From assembly GCF_019024325.1 (NCBI RefSeq), contig NZ_JAFNJS010000002.1, positions 620,118 through 684,117 on the forward strand: a stretch of DNA of 64,000 nucleotides. Reading direction: 5' to 3'. Each line of letters opens with the position of its first letter. Position 1 is the first letter of the stretch. Positions 52,911 to 62,085 of this stretch are shown here, one piece after another. This stretch comes from Falsiroseomonas tokyonensis. GTDB lineage: Bacteria > Pseudomonadota > Alphaproteobacteria > Acetobacterales > Acetobacteraceae. The notes under the pieces are model-generated. The model did not search any database. It worked only from the letters and a program-made list of their open reading frames with translations, and was not told where the DNA came from. The position numbers and the translations under genes were made by a program.

Positions 52911-54365
52911 ATGGACATGCCGCTGGACCTTCTGACCCCCGCCGAAATGGCCGCGGCCGATGCGGCCGCCATCGCTGCGGGCATTCCCGGCCTCACGCTC
53001 ATGCAGGCCGCCGGCCGCGCCGTGGCCCGCGCCATCCAGCGTCGTTTCCGGCCGGTCCGCACCCTGGTGCTGGCCGGACCGGGCAATAATGGCGGCGACG
53101 GCTATGTGGTGGCGCGGCTGCTGGACCAGGCGGGCTGGCCGGTGGCCGTTGCCGCCCTGGCGCCGCCCGCCCCGGGCAGCGACGCCGCCGCCATGGCCGC
53201 GCGCTGGCGCGGGCCGGTGGTGCCCTTTGCGGTCGCGGAGGTGGCGCGCGCCGGGCTGGCGGTGGATGCGGTCTTCGGCGCCGGCCTGTCCCGTCCGGTG
53301 GACGGGCTGGCAGCCGAGGTCCTGTCCGCGGTGCGCGCGCCGCTCGTCGCCGTGGACGTGCCCTCCGGCCTCGATGGCGCGACCGGTTCGGTGCGCGGCT
53401 TCGCGCCCCAGGCGGCGCTGACCGTCACCTTCCTTCGCCTGAAGCCAGGCCATCTGCTGTTCCCCGGCCGCGCCCTGTGCGGGGAGGTGGTGCTGGCCGA
53501 TATCGGACTTCCAGCCGCGGTGCTGCCCGACATCGCCCCGCGCGCCTTCCGCAATGGCCCGGCGCTGTGGCGCCTGCCGGTGCCGCAGCCGACGGGCCAC
53601 AAATATGCGCGCGGCCATGTCGCCGTGGTGGCGGGCCCGGCCATGACCGGCGCGGCGCGGCTGGCGGCGGCGGCGGCGCGGCGGGCCGGCGCCGGGCTGC
53701 TCACCCTCTGGGCGCCGGATGAGCCGACCGCCGCGGTGCTGCGCGCCGGCGCGCCGGGCGTCATGGTGGCCACCGGTCCCATCGCCGCGCTGCGCGAGGA
53801 TGCGCGGATCGGCGTCTGGGTGATCGGCCCGGGCCTGCCGCCGGATGGCGCGACGCGGGACCTGGTGCGGCAGTCGGTGGCGGCCGGGCGGCAGGTGGTG
53901 GCCGATGCCGGCGCGCTGCGGGCGGCCACCGGCGACCCGGCGGCACTGGCCGGCTGCGCCGTGCTGACGCCGCATGCGGGGGAATTCGCCGCGGTCTTCG
54001 GCCGGCCGGGCGAGGATCGCCTGGCCGCCGCCCGCGAAGCGGCGCGGGCCACCGGTGCCGTGGTGGTGCTGAAGGGGCCGGACAGCTTGGTGGCCGCCCC
54101 GGATGGCCGCGTCGCCATCAATGCCAATGCGCCGCCCTGGCTCGCCACCGGCGGCACCGGAGATGTGCTGGCGGGCATCGTCGCCGGCCTGCTCGCCCAG
54201 GGCATGCCGCGCTTCGAGGCCGCCGCCTGCGCCTGCCACCTGCAAGGCGAGGCCGCCCGCCGGGCCGGGCCGGGGCTGCTGGCCGAGGACTTGCCGGGGC
54301 ATCTGCCGGCCACGATCTCGGCGATGCTTCTCGACCCGGCGCGGGACCTCGGGCATGATCCCTGA
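52911..54365 (+). CDS. nnr: Bifunctional NAD(P)HX epimerase/dehydratase
   Basis: 484 residues from ATG 52911; the frame is open far upstream but without homology. The N-terminal YjeF_N epimerase has AGPGNNGGDGYVVARLL and VDVPSGLDG. The C-terminal ADP-dependent dehydratase has VLTPHAGEFAAVFG and WLATGGTGDVLAGIVAGLLA with its catalytic Asp. Together they repair hydrated NADH and NADPH. Both domains look intact. The malonyl-CoA decarboxylase gene starts 21 bases after its stop. Confidence 0.94.
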   Translation: MDMPLDLLTPAEMAAADAAAIAAGIPGLTLMQAAGRAVARAIQRRFRPVRTLVLAGPGNNGGDGYVVARLLDQAGWPVAVAALAPPAPGSDAAAMAARWRGPVVPFAVAEVARAGLAVDAVFGAGLSRPVDGLAAEVLSAVRAPLVAVDVPSGLDGATGSVRGFAPQAALTVTFLRLKPGHLLFPGRALCGEVVLADIGLPAAVLPDIAPRAFRNGPALWRLPVPQPTGHKYARGHVAVVAGPAMTGAARLAAAAARRAGAGLLTLWAPDEPTAAVLRAGAPGVMVATGPIAALREDARIGVWVIGPGLPPDGATRDLVRQSVAAGRQVVADAGALRAATGDPAALAGCAVLTPHAGEFAAVFGRPGEDRLAAAREAARATGAVVVLKGPDSLVAAPDGRVAINANAPPWLATGGTGDVLAGIVAGLLAQGMPRFEAAACACHLQGEAARRAGPGLLAEDLPGHLPATISAMLLDPARDLGHDP

Positions 54366-54386
54366 AACACGCAGAAAGGTTCCGTG

Positions 54387-55826
54387 ATGTCGGATGTGGC
54401 GGCCCCGCCAGGGTTCATCGACCGGGCCCTGCGGCGCGTGACATCGATCTGGCGCGACATCGCCTCCTCCGCCCCCGCGGGCGACGAGGGCATGGCCGCG
54501 CAGATGCGCGCCTGCCTGGATGCCAAGGGCGGCGAGGTCTCCGCCCGGTCCCGCGCCGCGCGGCTGGCGCAGAGCTACCTGGCGGGCGACCATGCGACGC
54601 GCGGCGAATTCCTGCGCGCACTCGCCAGCTTCGATTCGGATGCCGCCGCCGTCGCCAAGGCCTGGGAAGCGGTGGCCAACGCGCCGGATGCGGAAACCCG
54701 TGCCGCCGCCAAGTCGCGGCTGCGCCGGGTGCTGGAGCCGCCGCGGCTGCGCCTTTTGACGCAATTCACCACCCTGCCGGATGGCGTGAAGTTCCTGGTG
54801 CAGTTGCGCGCCGACCTGCTGGCGCGGATGCAGGGCGAGGCCATGCTGCAGGCGCTGGAAGGCGATCTGCGTGGCCTGCTGGCCAGCTGGTTCGACGTGG
54901 GTTTCCTGGAGCTGCGCCGCATCGACTGGACCTCACCAGCCGAACTGCTGGAGAAGCTGGTGGGCTATGAGGCTGTGCACCGCATCCGCACCTGGCGCGA
55001 CCTGAAGAACCGGCTGGATTCCGACCGCCGCTGCTACGCCTTCTTCCACCCCCGCATGCCGGATGAGCCGCTGATCTTCGTCGAGGTCGCGCTGGTGCAG
55101 GGCATGGCGGCCAGCGTGCAGAGCCTGCTGGACGAGAAGGCGCCGCTGCTGGATGCGCGCCAGGCGGATACCGCGGTCTTCTATTCCATCAACAACTGCC
55201 AGCGCGGGCTGGATGGCATCTCCTTCGGCAATTTCCTCATCAAGCGGGTGGTGGAGCTGCTGAGCGCGGAATTCGGCAATCTGGACTGCTTCGCGACGCT
55301 TTCCCCCATCCCCGGCTTCCGCACCTGGCTGGAGGAGAAGCTGGAAGCCGGCGACACGACGCTGCTGACGGAAGAGGAGGCCCAGGCGCTGCGCGCCGCC
55401 GCGCCGCCCGATCCCGCCATCGCCGCCCCCGGCGCCGATCCCGCCCAGGCGGTGGCGGAGACGGCGCCACAGACGCTGCGCCGATTGATCGCGCGCCGCG
55501 GCTGGGCGCGGGTGGAGGCGACCGCCAAGGGCCTGGAGCCGATCCTGCTGCGCGCCTGCGCCCGCTACCTGCTGGCGGAATCGGGCCGCGGCGGCAAGCG
55601 CGCGCGCGACCCGGTGGCGCACTTTCATCTCTCCAACGGCGCGCGCGTGGAGCGGCTGAACTGGCGCGGCGATACCTCCGAGAAGGGCTTTCGCGAATCC
55701 TGCGGGCTGATGGTGAACTACCGCTACGACCCGGCGAAGATCGAGGACTACCACGAGGACTACGCCGGCGAGGGCAGGCGCGCGGCCTCACCGGCCATCC
55801 GCAAGCTGGCCAAGGCATTCATCTGA
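54387..55826 (+). CDS. Malonyl-CoA decarboxylase
   Basis: 479 residues from ATG 54387 (AAAGG 8 bases upstream; GTG 54384 possible). The helical N-terminal domain precedes a GNAT-like catalytic domain: FFHPRMPDEPLIFVEVALV, SINNCQRGLDGISFGNFLIK, ATLSPIPGFRTWL, HFHLSNGARVERLNW and NYRYDPAKIEDYHEDY. It converts malonyl-CoA to acetyl-CoA. Genes for malonate uptake and malonyl-CoA synthetase, often beside it in other alphaproteobacteria, are absent; it is paired with nnr and an MFS gene. Confidence 0.93.
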   Translation: MSDVAAPPGFIDRALRRVTSIWRDIASSAPAGDEGMAAQMRACLDAKGGEVSARSRAARLAQSYLAGDHATRGEFLRALASFDSDAAAVAKAWEAVANAPDAETRAAAKSRLRRVLEPPRLRLLTQFTTLPDGVKFLVQLRADLLARMQGEAMLQALEGDLRGLLASWFDVGFLELRRIDWTSPAELLEKLVGYEAVHRIRTWRDLKNRLDSDRRCYAFFHPRMPDEPLIFVEVALVQGMAASVQSLLDEKAPLLDARQADTAVFYSINNCQRGLDGISFGNFLIKRVVELLSAEFGNLDCFATLSPIPGFRTWLEEKLEAGDTTLLTEEEAQALRAAAPPDPAIAAPGADPAQAVAETAPQTLRRLIARRGWARVEATAKGLEPILLRACARYLLAESGRGGKRARDPVAHFHLSNGARVERLNWRGDTSEKGFRESCGLMVNYRYDPAKIEDYHEDYAGEGRRAASPAIRKLAKAFI

Positions 55827-55885
55827 GGCTTCCCACGGCTTGAGCCTTCCGCCCGCGGCTGCGAGGATCGCCGCGGGAACGTCGG

Positions 55886-57100
55886 ATGGATGCCTTGCAG
55901 GGAACGGGTGCGCGCGGCGTGCTGGGCGTGCCGGATTTCCGGCGCATCCTGCTGGTGGGGCTGCTGGTTTCCATCGCCCGCTGGCTGGAGATGCTGGTGA
56001 TCGGCGTGGTGGTCTGGCAGCAGACGCAATCGGCCTTCCTGGTCGCCATGATGACGCTGCTGCGGCTGCTGCCGATGGGGCTGTTCGGCGCCTTCCTCGG
56101 CGTTGCGGCGGATCGCGTGCAGCGGCGTTCGGCCCTGCTGGCGATGCTCGGCGTGCAGGGCGTGGTGGCGCTGGGGCTTTCGGCGCTGGCGCTGGGCGGC
56201 GCGCTGGCGGTCTGGCATCTCGCCGTCGCCTCCTTCATCGCCGGCATCGTCTGGGCGGCGGACAATCCCGTGCGGCGGATGATGCTGGGTGAGGTGGTGG
56301 GCGCCAACCGGATGGCGCGGGCCGTCTCGCTCGATGTCGTCTGCAACAATGCCAGCCGCATCGCCGGGCCCGCGTTGGGCGGCACGCTGCTGGCGGCGGC
56401 GGGCCTCGGCCCGGCCTTCCTGCTCTGCGGCGGGCTCTATGCGCTGGCGGTGCTGGCGGCGCTGCGGCTGACGCATCGCAGCACGGTGCTGCCGCGCCAG
56501 GCCAGCGTGCTGCGCGACATGCGGGAGAGCTTCGGCCTGGTGCTGCGCACGCCGGGCATGGCGGGGGTGATGATCGTCACGCTGATCTTCAACCTCTTCG
56601 CCTGGCCCGTCTCCTCCATGATCCCGGTGATCGGGCAGGAACAGCTGCGCCTCGGCGCGGATGGCGTGGGCCTGCTGGCGGGGATGGACGGGCTGGGGGC
56701 GCTGCTGGGGGCGGCACTGCTGGTGCCGCTGGTGCGGCCGGCCTGGTACCGCGCCATCTATGTCGGCGGCACGGCCATGTATTGCGGCATGTTCGCCGTC
56801 TTCGCCGCCATCACCTCCGCCGTGCCGGCGGCGCTGGCGCTGCTGCTGGTGGGCGTCGGCAGCGCCGCCTTCGCGGCGATGCAGGCGACGCTGGTCTATA
56901 CCACGGCGCCACCCGAGATGCGGTCCCGCGCGCTGGGCGTGCTGTCCGCCTGCATCGGGCTGGGGCTGATCGGCTTCCTGCATCTGGGGGCCATGGCGCA
57001 TTGGCTGGGCGCGCCGCTCGCCACCATGGTGATCGGGATCGAGGGCCTTTGTGCCCTGGCGCTGACGCGGCGCTGGTGGCGCCGGCCGCCCGAGGATTGA
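55886..57100 (+). CDS. Major facilitator superfamily transporter
   Basis: 404 residues with about twelve helices. The first cytoplasmic loop has FLGVAADRVQRRSALLAML, close to the MFS motif A (G-x-x-x-D-R-x-G-R-R). It resembles the enterobactin-exporter/DHA3-like group (VWAADNPVRRMMLGEVVG). The substrate is unknown. It follows malonyl-CoA decarboxylase after 59 bases on the same strand. Confidence 0.88.
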   Translation: MDALQGTGARGVLGVPDFRRILLVGLLVSIARWLEMLVIGVVVWQQTQSAFLVAMMTLLRLLPMGLFGAFLGVAADRVQRRSALLAMLGVQGVVALGLSALALGGALAVWHLAVASFIAGIVWAADNPVRRMMLGEVVGANRMARAVSLDVVCNNASRIAGPALGGTLLAAAGLGPAFLLCGGLYALAVLAALRLTHRSTVLPRQASVLRDMRESFGLVLRTPGMAGVMIVTLIFNLFAWPVSSMIPVIGQEQLRLGADGVGLLAGMDGLGALLGAALLVPLVRPAWYRAIYVGGTAMYCGMFAVFAAITSAVPAALALLLVGVGSAAFAAMQATLVYTTAPPEMRSRALGVLSACIGLGLIGFLHLGAMAHWLGAPLATMVIGIEGLCALALTRRWWRRPPED

Positions 57101-57396
57101 GCGCCGCCGCGGGTGGCGGGCTGCTTCCTGTCAGGGCCCGGCCGGGCAGGCGTCTGGCAGAATATCGGAACGGTCGCGGCGTGCGGATCACGCTGATTGC
57201 AAGAACAATGAAAAAGCTCGCTCTGTCTCACGCGAAGGTGACAGACTCCGAGGATAAATATTAAGATACTCGGCGACAGGCGCGTAAAAATCTGCGCTCT
57301 TCGAACGAGATGGCCTCGCATCGGTTCCGGGAGCAGCAGGCGAGCCGATAAGTCCAGCAGTGTGCCCGCCCATTCCGACACAACTGTCAGGATGAC
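57101..57396 (+). other. 296-base intergenic region, AT-richer, with small hairpins
   Basis: The longest gene-poor stretch, noticeably richer in A and T after 57180. It holds an imperfect stem CTGTC-CAC/GTG-ACAG (57223-57244) and arms CCGAG/CTCGG (57248-57252, 57269-57273) around the AT-rich core GATAAATATTAAGATA. An 18-codon frame MKKLALSHAKVTDSEDKY (57208-57264) lies across them. It probably contains the promoter of the large CheB-CheR kinase gene. Confidence 0.4.
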
Positions 57397-60300
57397 ATGA
57401 CCAAGCCCCCGGCGCGTTTCCCCATTGTTGGAATCGGCGCCTCCGCCGGTGGCGTCGAAGCGCTGCGGTCGCTGTTTCGCGCCATCCGGCAGCCCATGCC
57501 GATGGCTTTCGTCGTGGTGACGCATCTGGCCCCCGGCCATCTCAGCGCGCTGCCCGCCATCCTGCGCGACTGCACCGACCTGCCGATCGTGGCGGCCGAG
57601 GATGGGCTGCAGCTTCAATCCGGCCATGCCTATGTGCTGCAGCAGAACGCCATCATCACGCTGCGGGGCGGCCGCATCCTGCTGCGGCCGCAGGCGATGG
57701 AGCGCGGCCGCGAACGGCATCCGATCGACGTCTTCCTTGCCTCGCTGGCGGAGGACCAGCAGGAATGCGCCATCGGCATCATCCTATCCGGCAGCGGCAG
57801 CGACGGCACGCTGGGGCTGAAGGCCATCAAGGCCGCGGGCGGCCTGAGCATGGCGCAGGGCAGCAACGGCATCACGCCGCAATTCGTCGAGATGCCGCAC
57901 AGCGCCATCGCCGCCGGGGTGGTGGACCTGGTGGTGCCCTCCGAACAGATCGCGGCGCGGCTGGCCGAGCTGTCCGACACCTTCGCCGAGCCCGCCTATG
58001 AGCGGCTGAGCCAGGCGGCCAGCGCGGCCGCGCATGCCGCCATCGCAGAGATCCTGCAGGCGGCGGTGGGGCACGATTTCTCCGGCTACAAGGACCGCAC
58101 CTTCTTCCGCCGCGTGCAGCGCCGCATCCAGGTGCTGCGGCTGCCGGGGCTGGAGGCCTATACCGCCCGCCTGCGCGTGGATCATGAGGAGGCGCGGCGC
58201 CTGTTCCACGACCTGCTGATCGGCGTCACCAGCTTCTTCCGCGACCCCGATGCCTACGCCGCCCTGGCGGAGCGGGTCATCCCCCGCCTGTTCGCCGGAC
58301 GCGGGCCCGAGGAGGTGGTGCGCATCTGGGTGCCCGGCTGCGCCACGGGCGAGGAAGCCTATTCCCTGGCGATCCTGCTGCGGGAATGGATGGAGGCGCA
58401 TCCCGGCGGCGCCAGGGCGCAGATCTTCGCCACCGATATTGACGAGGCAGCGCTCGCCATCGCGCGCCGCGGCCGCTATCCGGCGCCGCTGCTGGCCGGC
58501 ATCGCGCCGGAGCGGCTGGCGCGGCACTTCACCGTGGATGCGGCGAGCTACGCCGTGGCCCGGCCGTTGCGCGACCTCTGCGTCTTTTCGCCGCACAGCC
58601 TGATCAACGACCCGCCCTTCTCCCGCATCGACCTCATCTCCTGCCGCAACCTGATGATCTACCTGGGGGCGGAGCTGCAGGACCAGGTGGTGCCGCTGTT
58701 CCATTATGCGCTGCGACCGGGCGGCTTCCTGTTCCTCGGCATCGCCGAGACCATCCTGCGCCACGCGCAGTTTTTCCGATCCGAGGACAAGGTGCATCGC
58801 ATCTATCGCCGTCGCGACGACGTGGCCGTGGACGGTCCGGCGGCGCGGCTGCTGGTGGCGCCGCGCGGACCGGTGCGGGTCTGGCCCTCCCGCCCCCCGC
58901 CGCGCCCGCCCGCAGCCTCGCGCGGGACGGAGCTTCGCCAGGCGGCGGAGGCGGTGGTGCTCGAACGCTTCGCGCCGGCGCATGTGGTGGTGAACCGCGA
59001 TGGCGACGTGCTGCACCAGTCGGCACATCTCGGCCGCTACCTGGAACCCGCCAGCGGCCGGCCGAGCCGCCAGCTGGTGGCCATGGCGCGCCCCGGCCTG
59101 CGGTCCGTCCTGCGTTCGGCGCTGCGCGAGGCGCTGGAAACCCAGGCCACGGTGGTGCGCCCCCTGGTGCAGGTCGAGGAAGGCGAGCGCCGCACCAGCA
59201 TCGCCCTGACCATCGCGCCGATGGAGGCGCGGGAGACGGTGGAACGGCACTTCCTCGTCGTCTTCACCGATCTCCCCGGCGTCCCGCTGGCTGGCGCGCC
59301 GGTGGATACGGCGGGCCAGGGCCATGTGCTGCTGCTGGAGCGCGAGCTGCGCGAGGTGCGGGAGAAGCTGCAGGCGATCACCGAGGAATACGAGACGGCG
59401 ACCGAGGAGCTGACCTCCGCCAATGAGGAAATGGTCTCGGTGAACGAGGAGCTGCAATCCACCAACGAGGAGCTGGAAACCTCGAAGGAGGAGCTGCAAT
59501 CGGTGAACGAGGAGCTGCGCGCGGCGAATGTCGAGCTCTCGGGCAAGATCGACGAGCTGGATCGCGCCAATGCCGATCTGCACAACCTGTTCGACAGCAC
59601 GCAGATCGCGACGCTGTTCCTGGACCGCCACATGGTGATCCGCAGCTTCACCCCGGCGGTGACCAGCATCTTCAACCTGGTGCCCGGTGACCGCGGCCGC
59701 CCGGTGACCGATTTCAACGGCCACCTGGACGCGGTGGACCTGCGGCGGGAAGTGCGCCGCGTGCTGGATGAACGCACCGCCATGGAACGCCGCGTGACGG
59801 CGCGCGACGGCCAGGTGCACTACCTGATGCGCCTGCTGCCCTATCGCACGGCGGAAGGCGAGGTGGATGGCGTGGTGCTGACCTTCTTCGACGTCACCAA
59901 GGTGGTGGAGGGCGAGATCCTCGGCACGCTGGTGGACGAGCTGAACCACCGCGTCCGCAACATGCTGCAGGTGGTGCAGGCGGTCGCCTCCAGCACCATC
60001 CGCCATGCCACGTCGCTGGAGGATTTCTCGGCCGCCTTCGGAGGCCGCATCAAGGCCCTGGCGCGGGCGCATGAGCTGGTGGGGGAACAGGGCTGGACCG
60101 CCGTGGACCTGGAGGCGCTGGTGGCGAAGGAGGTCGCGCCGCACGCCGACCGCACCGGCCGCATCAGCTTCGGCGGCGGCGTCGTGCCGCTGCGGCCCAA
60201 GGTGGCGCTGACGCTGGGCATGGTGCTGCACGAGCTGGTCACCAATGCCAGCAAGCATGGCGCGCTTTCCGTGCCACTCGGGCAGCTGTGGATCGGCTGG

Positions 60301-60576
60301 CGGATCGAGGGGCAGGGCGCGGCGGCCAGGCTGCACCTGACCTGGACGGAACGCGGCGTCCCACCGCCGCCGGAGCAGCCGCCGGAGTCGATGCGGCCCG
60401 ACCACCGGCGCGGCTTCGGCACGGCGCTGATCAACCGGCTGCTGAAGCACGACCTGGGCGGAAGGATGACGCAGCACCAGGTGGAGGGCGAGCGCGTGAC
60501 GACGCTGGACGTGCCGCTGAACGGCCCGCCGCGGCGGGACGAGGGCGATACGCTGCTGCCGCAGCTGAAGCGGTAA
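57397..60576 (+). CDS. CheB-CheR-PAS-HWE histidine kinase fusion
   Basis: 1059 residues. CheB methylesterase (1-190) with triad S16, H43, D136 but no receiver. CheR methyltransferase (205-480) with SFFRDP (279-284) and the SAM motif CATGEEAYSLAI (315-326). A coiled coil of repeated N-E-E-L heptads (about 665-725). A PAS-type domain (725-840). An HWE-type kinase with H851 in ELNHRVRNML, N-box HELVTNASKHG and WTERG. Such fusions are known in alphaproteobacteria, but their targets are not clear. It faces an operon of three more signalling genes. Confidence 0.93.
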   Translation: MTKPPARFPIVGIGASAGGVEALRSLFRAIRQPMPMAFVVVTHLAPGHLSALPAILRDCTDLPIVAAEDGLQLQSGHAYVLQQNAIITLRGGRILLRPQAMERGRERHPIDVFLASLAEDQQECAIGIILSGSGSDGTLGLKAIKAAGGLSMAQGSNGITPQFVEMPHSAIAAGVVDLVVPSEQIAARLAELSDTFAEPAYERLSQAASAAAHAAIAEILQAAVGHDFSGYKDRTFFRRVQRRIQVLRLPGLEAYTARLRVDHEEARRLFHDLLIGVTSFFRDPDAYAALAERVIPRLFAGRGPEEVVRIWVPGCATGEEAYSLAILLREWMEAHPGGARAQIFATDIDEAALAIARRGRYPAPLLAGIAPERLARHFTVDAASYAVARPLRDLCVFSPHSLINDPPFSRIDLISCRNLMIYLGAELQDQVVPLFHYALRPGGFLFLGIAETILRHAQFFRSEDKVHRIYRRRDDVAVDGPAARLLVAPRGPVRVWPSRPPPRPPAASRGTELRQAAEAVVLERFAPAHVVVNRDGDVLHQSAHLGRYLEPASGRPSRQLVAMARPGLRSVLRSALREALETQATVVRPLVQVEEGERRTSIALTIAPMEARETVERHFLVVFTDLPGVPLAGAPVDTAGQGHVLLLERELREVREKLQAITEEYETATEELTSANEEMVSVNEELQSTNEELETSKEELQSVNEELRAANVELSGKIDELDRANADLHNLFDSTQIATLFLDRHMVIRSFTPAVTSIFNLVPGDRGRPVTDFNGHLDAVDLRREVRRVLDERTAMERRVTARDGQVHYLMRLLPYRTAEGEVDGVVLTFFDVTKVVEGEILGTLVDELNHRVRNMLQVVQAVASSTIRHATSLEDFSAAFGGRIKALARAHELVGEQGWTAVDLEALVAKEVAPHADRTGRISFGGGVVPLRPKVALTLGMVLHELVTNASKHGALSVPLGQLWIGWRIEGQGAAARLHLTWTERGVPPPPEQPPESMRPDHRRGFGTALINRLLKHDLGGRMTQHQVEGERVTTLDVPLNGPPRRDEGDTLLPQLKR

Positions 60577-60591
60577 GGCCCGGCGGGGCCT
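60576..60591. terminator. Small hairpin between convergent signalling genes
   Basis: AGGCCC and GGGCCT form a 6-bp stem with loop GGCG just after the fusion-kinase stop. No U-tract, so termination is likely partial or dependent on Rho. Confidence 0.4.
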
Positions 60592-60604
60592 GACGCCAAT
60601 GGCC

Positions 60605-61651
60605 TCAGGTGAGCGCGAAGCGGACCGTGATGCGCGAGCCCGGCCCACCGGCGAATTCCACCAGCCCGCCGATGGTCTGCGCCATGGCCTGCACGATGCG
60701 CCCGCCGAGGCCGGTGCCGGCGGGCAGTTCCGCCCCGGCGCCGCCGATGCCGTCATCCTCCACCCGCAGCACGCCGGCGCCGTCCTCCATGGCCAGCGTC
60801 ACCCGGATCGGCCCGCCCTGCGGTGCGTCCGGATAGGCGTATTTCAGCGCATTGGTCACCAGCTCGGACAGGATGACACCCAGCGAGACGGCGCGGTCCG
60901 GCGCCACTTCCAGCGGCGCACCGGTGAAGTCGATGCGTGCGGTTTCCACGCTGCGGCCGATCTCGGCCAGCAGGCCGCCCAGATAGTCGTTCAGCGCCAC
61001 GGCGCGCACATCGGCCGAGGTATAGAGCCGGCGATGCACCTGGGCCACGGCGGCGATGCGGTGGCGCACGGCGGCCAGCGCGGCGCGCGCGGCGGGGTCC
61101 GCCACCGCGCCTTCCTGCAGGCGCGTCAGGCTGGCGATGATCTGCAGGCTGTTGGCGACGCGGTGGTTCACCTCCTGCAGCAGCAGCGCGCGGCTGGCGG
61201 CGAGTTCCTCGGCGCGGTCGCGCGCCTCCCGCACCTCAGCCTCGGCATCGGCCTGGCGGCGGCGCATGGCGGCGCGGTCCACGGCACCTTCGATGGCGCG
61301 GTGGAGCAGCAGGAGAAAACTCTCCCCCGGGGTCTTCACCACGAAGTCCTCGGCCCCCGCGCGCAGGGCGGCGACGGCGACGCGGGTCTCGTCCGCGCCG
61401 GTCACGAAGATCACCGGCGCCGGATCGGGCAAGGCGTGCAGCGCCGCCAACGTCTCCAGCCCATCCGCGCCGGGCATGTAGTGATCCAGGCAGATGGCGG
61501 CGAAGCCGCCTTCCCGCGCCAGTTGCAGCCCTTCATCCCCGCCATTGGCAGTCACCACCTCGTGCCCCATCCGCGCCAGGGCACGCTGCACCAGCCGGCA
61601 CAGCGCCTGGTCGTCGTCGATATAGAGGATGCGGGAGGCGCGATCGGTCAT
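60605..61651 (-). CDS. Receiver-HisKA_2 histidine kinase
   Basis: 348 residues. The receiver (5-120) has D12-D13, phosphoacceptor D56 (CLDHYMPGADG) and K106. A coiled linker leads to a HisKA_2 dimer domain with H163 in LLLQEVNHRVANSLQII and an ATPase domain with SELVTNALKYAYPDAP and DDGIGGAG. Kinases with N-terminal receivers are usually controlled by phosphate from another kinase; the CHASE3 kinase of the same operon is the likely donor. The start overlaps the single-receiver stop by 4 bases. Confidence 0.92.
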   Translation of the reverse strand: MTDRASRILYIDDDQALCRLVQRALARMGHEVVTANGGDEGLQLAREGGFAAICLDHYMPGADGLETLAALHALPDPAPVIFVTGADETRVAVAALRAGAEDFVVKTPGESFLLLLHRAIEGAVDRAAMRRRQADAEAEVREARDRAEELAASRALLLQEVNHRVANSLQIIASLTRLQEGAVADPAARAALAAVRHRIAAVAQVHRRLYTSADVRAVALNDYLGGLLAEIGRSVETARIDFTGAPLEVAPDRAVSLGVILSELVTNALKYAYPDAPQGGPIRVTLAMEDGAGVLRVEDDGIGGAGAELPAGTGLGGRIVQAMAQTIGGLVEFAGGPGSRITVRFALT

Positions 61652-62085
61652 GGGGCGGTGGGCGGCACCTGGATGACGGCGAGGAACAGGCCCAGCTGGC
61701 GGACCGCCTGGGCGAAGGTCTCGTAGTTCACCGGCTTGGTGATGTAGACGCTGCAGCCGAGCTCATAGCAGCGCCGGATCTCCCGGTCGTCATCCGTGGT
61801 GGTCAGCACGATGACGGGCGCCAGGCGCAACTCAGGGTCCGCCTTCAGCCGGGCCAGGATATCGATGCCGCTCATATCCGGCAGGTTCAGGTCGAGCAGC
61901 ACCAGCACCGGCGCGCCGCCCTGGCGGTTCGGCCCGAACAGATGATCGACCGCGGCGGTGCCGGAATTCAGGTGCAGCACCTCGTTGTAGACGCCGGCCC
62001 GCTTCAGGTTCTTCTCGATCAGCCGGGCATGGCCGTCATCGTCCTCGATCATGACGATGGTGACGGCCTGGGCGGAAACATTCAT
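61648..62085 (-). CDS. Single-domain response regulator
   Basis: 145 residues, receiver only: D15-D16, phosphoacceptor D65 (LLDLNLPDMSG), T95 and K117. The long insert NSGTAAVDHLFGPNRQGG before the phosphosite is typical of Rcp1-like regulators that pair with phytochrome-type kinases. There is no output domain, so it probably acts as a shuttle or phosphate sink. It is coupled on both sides to kinase genes. Confidence 0.93.
   Translation of the reverse strand: MNVSAQAVTIVMIEDDDGHARLIEKNLKRAGVYNEVLHLNSGTAAVDHLFGPNRQGGAPVLVLLDLNLPDMSGIDILARLKADPELRLAPVIVLTTTDDDREIRRCYELGCSVYITKPVNYETFAQAVRQLGLFLAVIQVPPTAP

Noticed and set aside
57165-57195. GGAAC element as an EcfG (general stress response) promoter
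   Set aside because: No CGTT-like -10 follows at 16-17 bases.
57784-60756. A 990-codon open frame on the minus strand across the fusion kinase
   Set aside because: It is antisense to a protein with clear CheB, CheR and kinase motifs. Its translation is rich in Arg, His and Gln, a typical mirror of GC-rich coding DNA.
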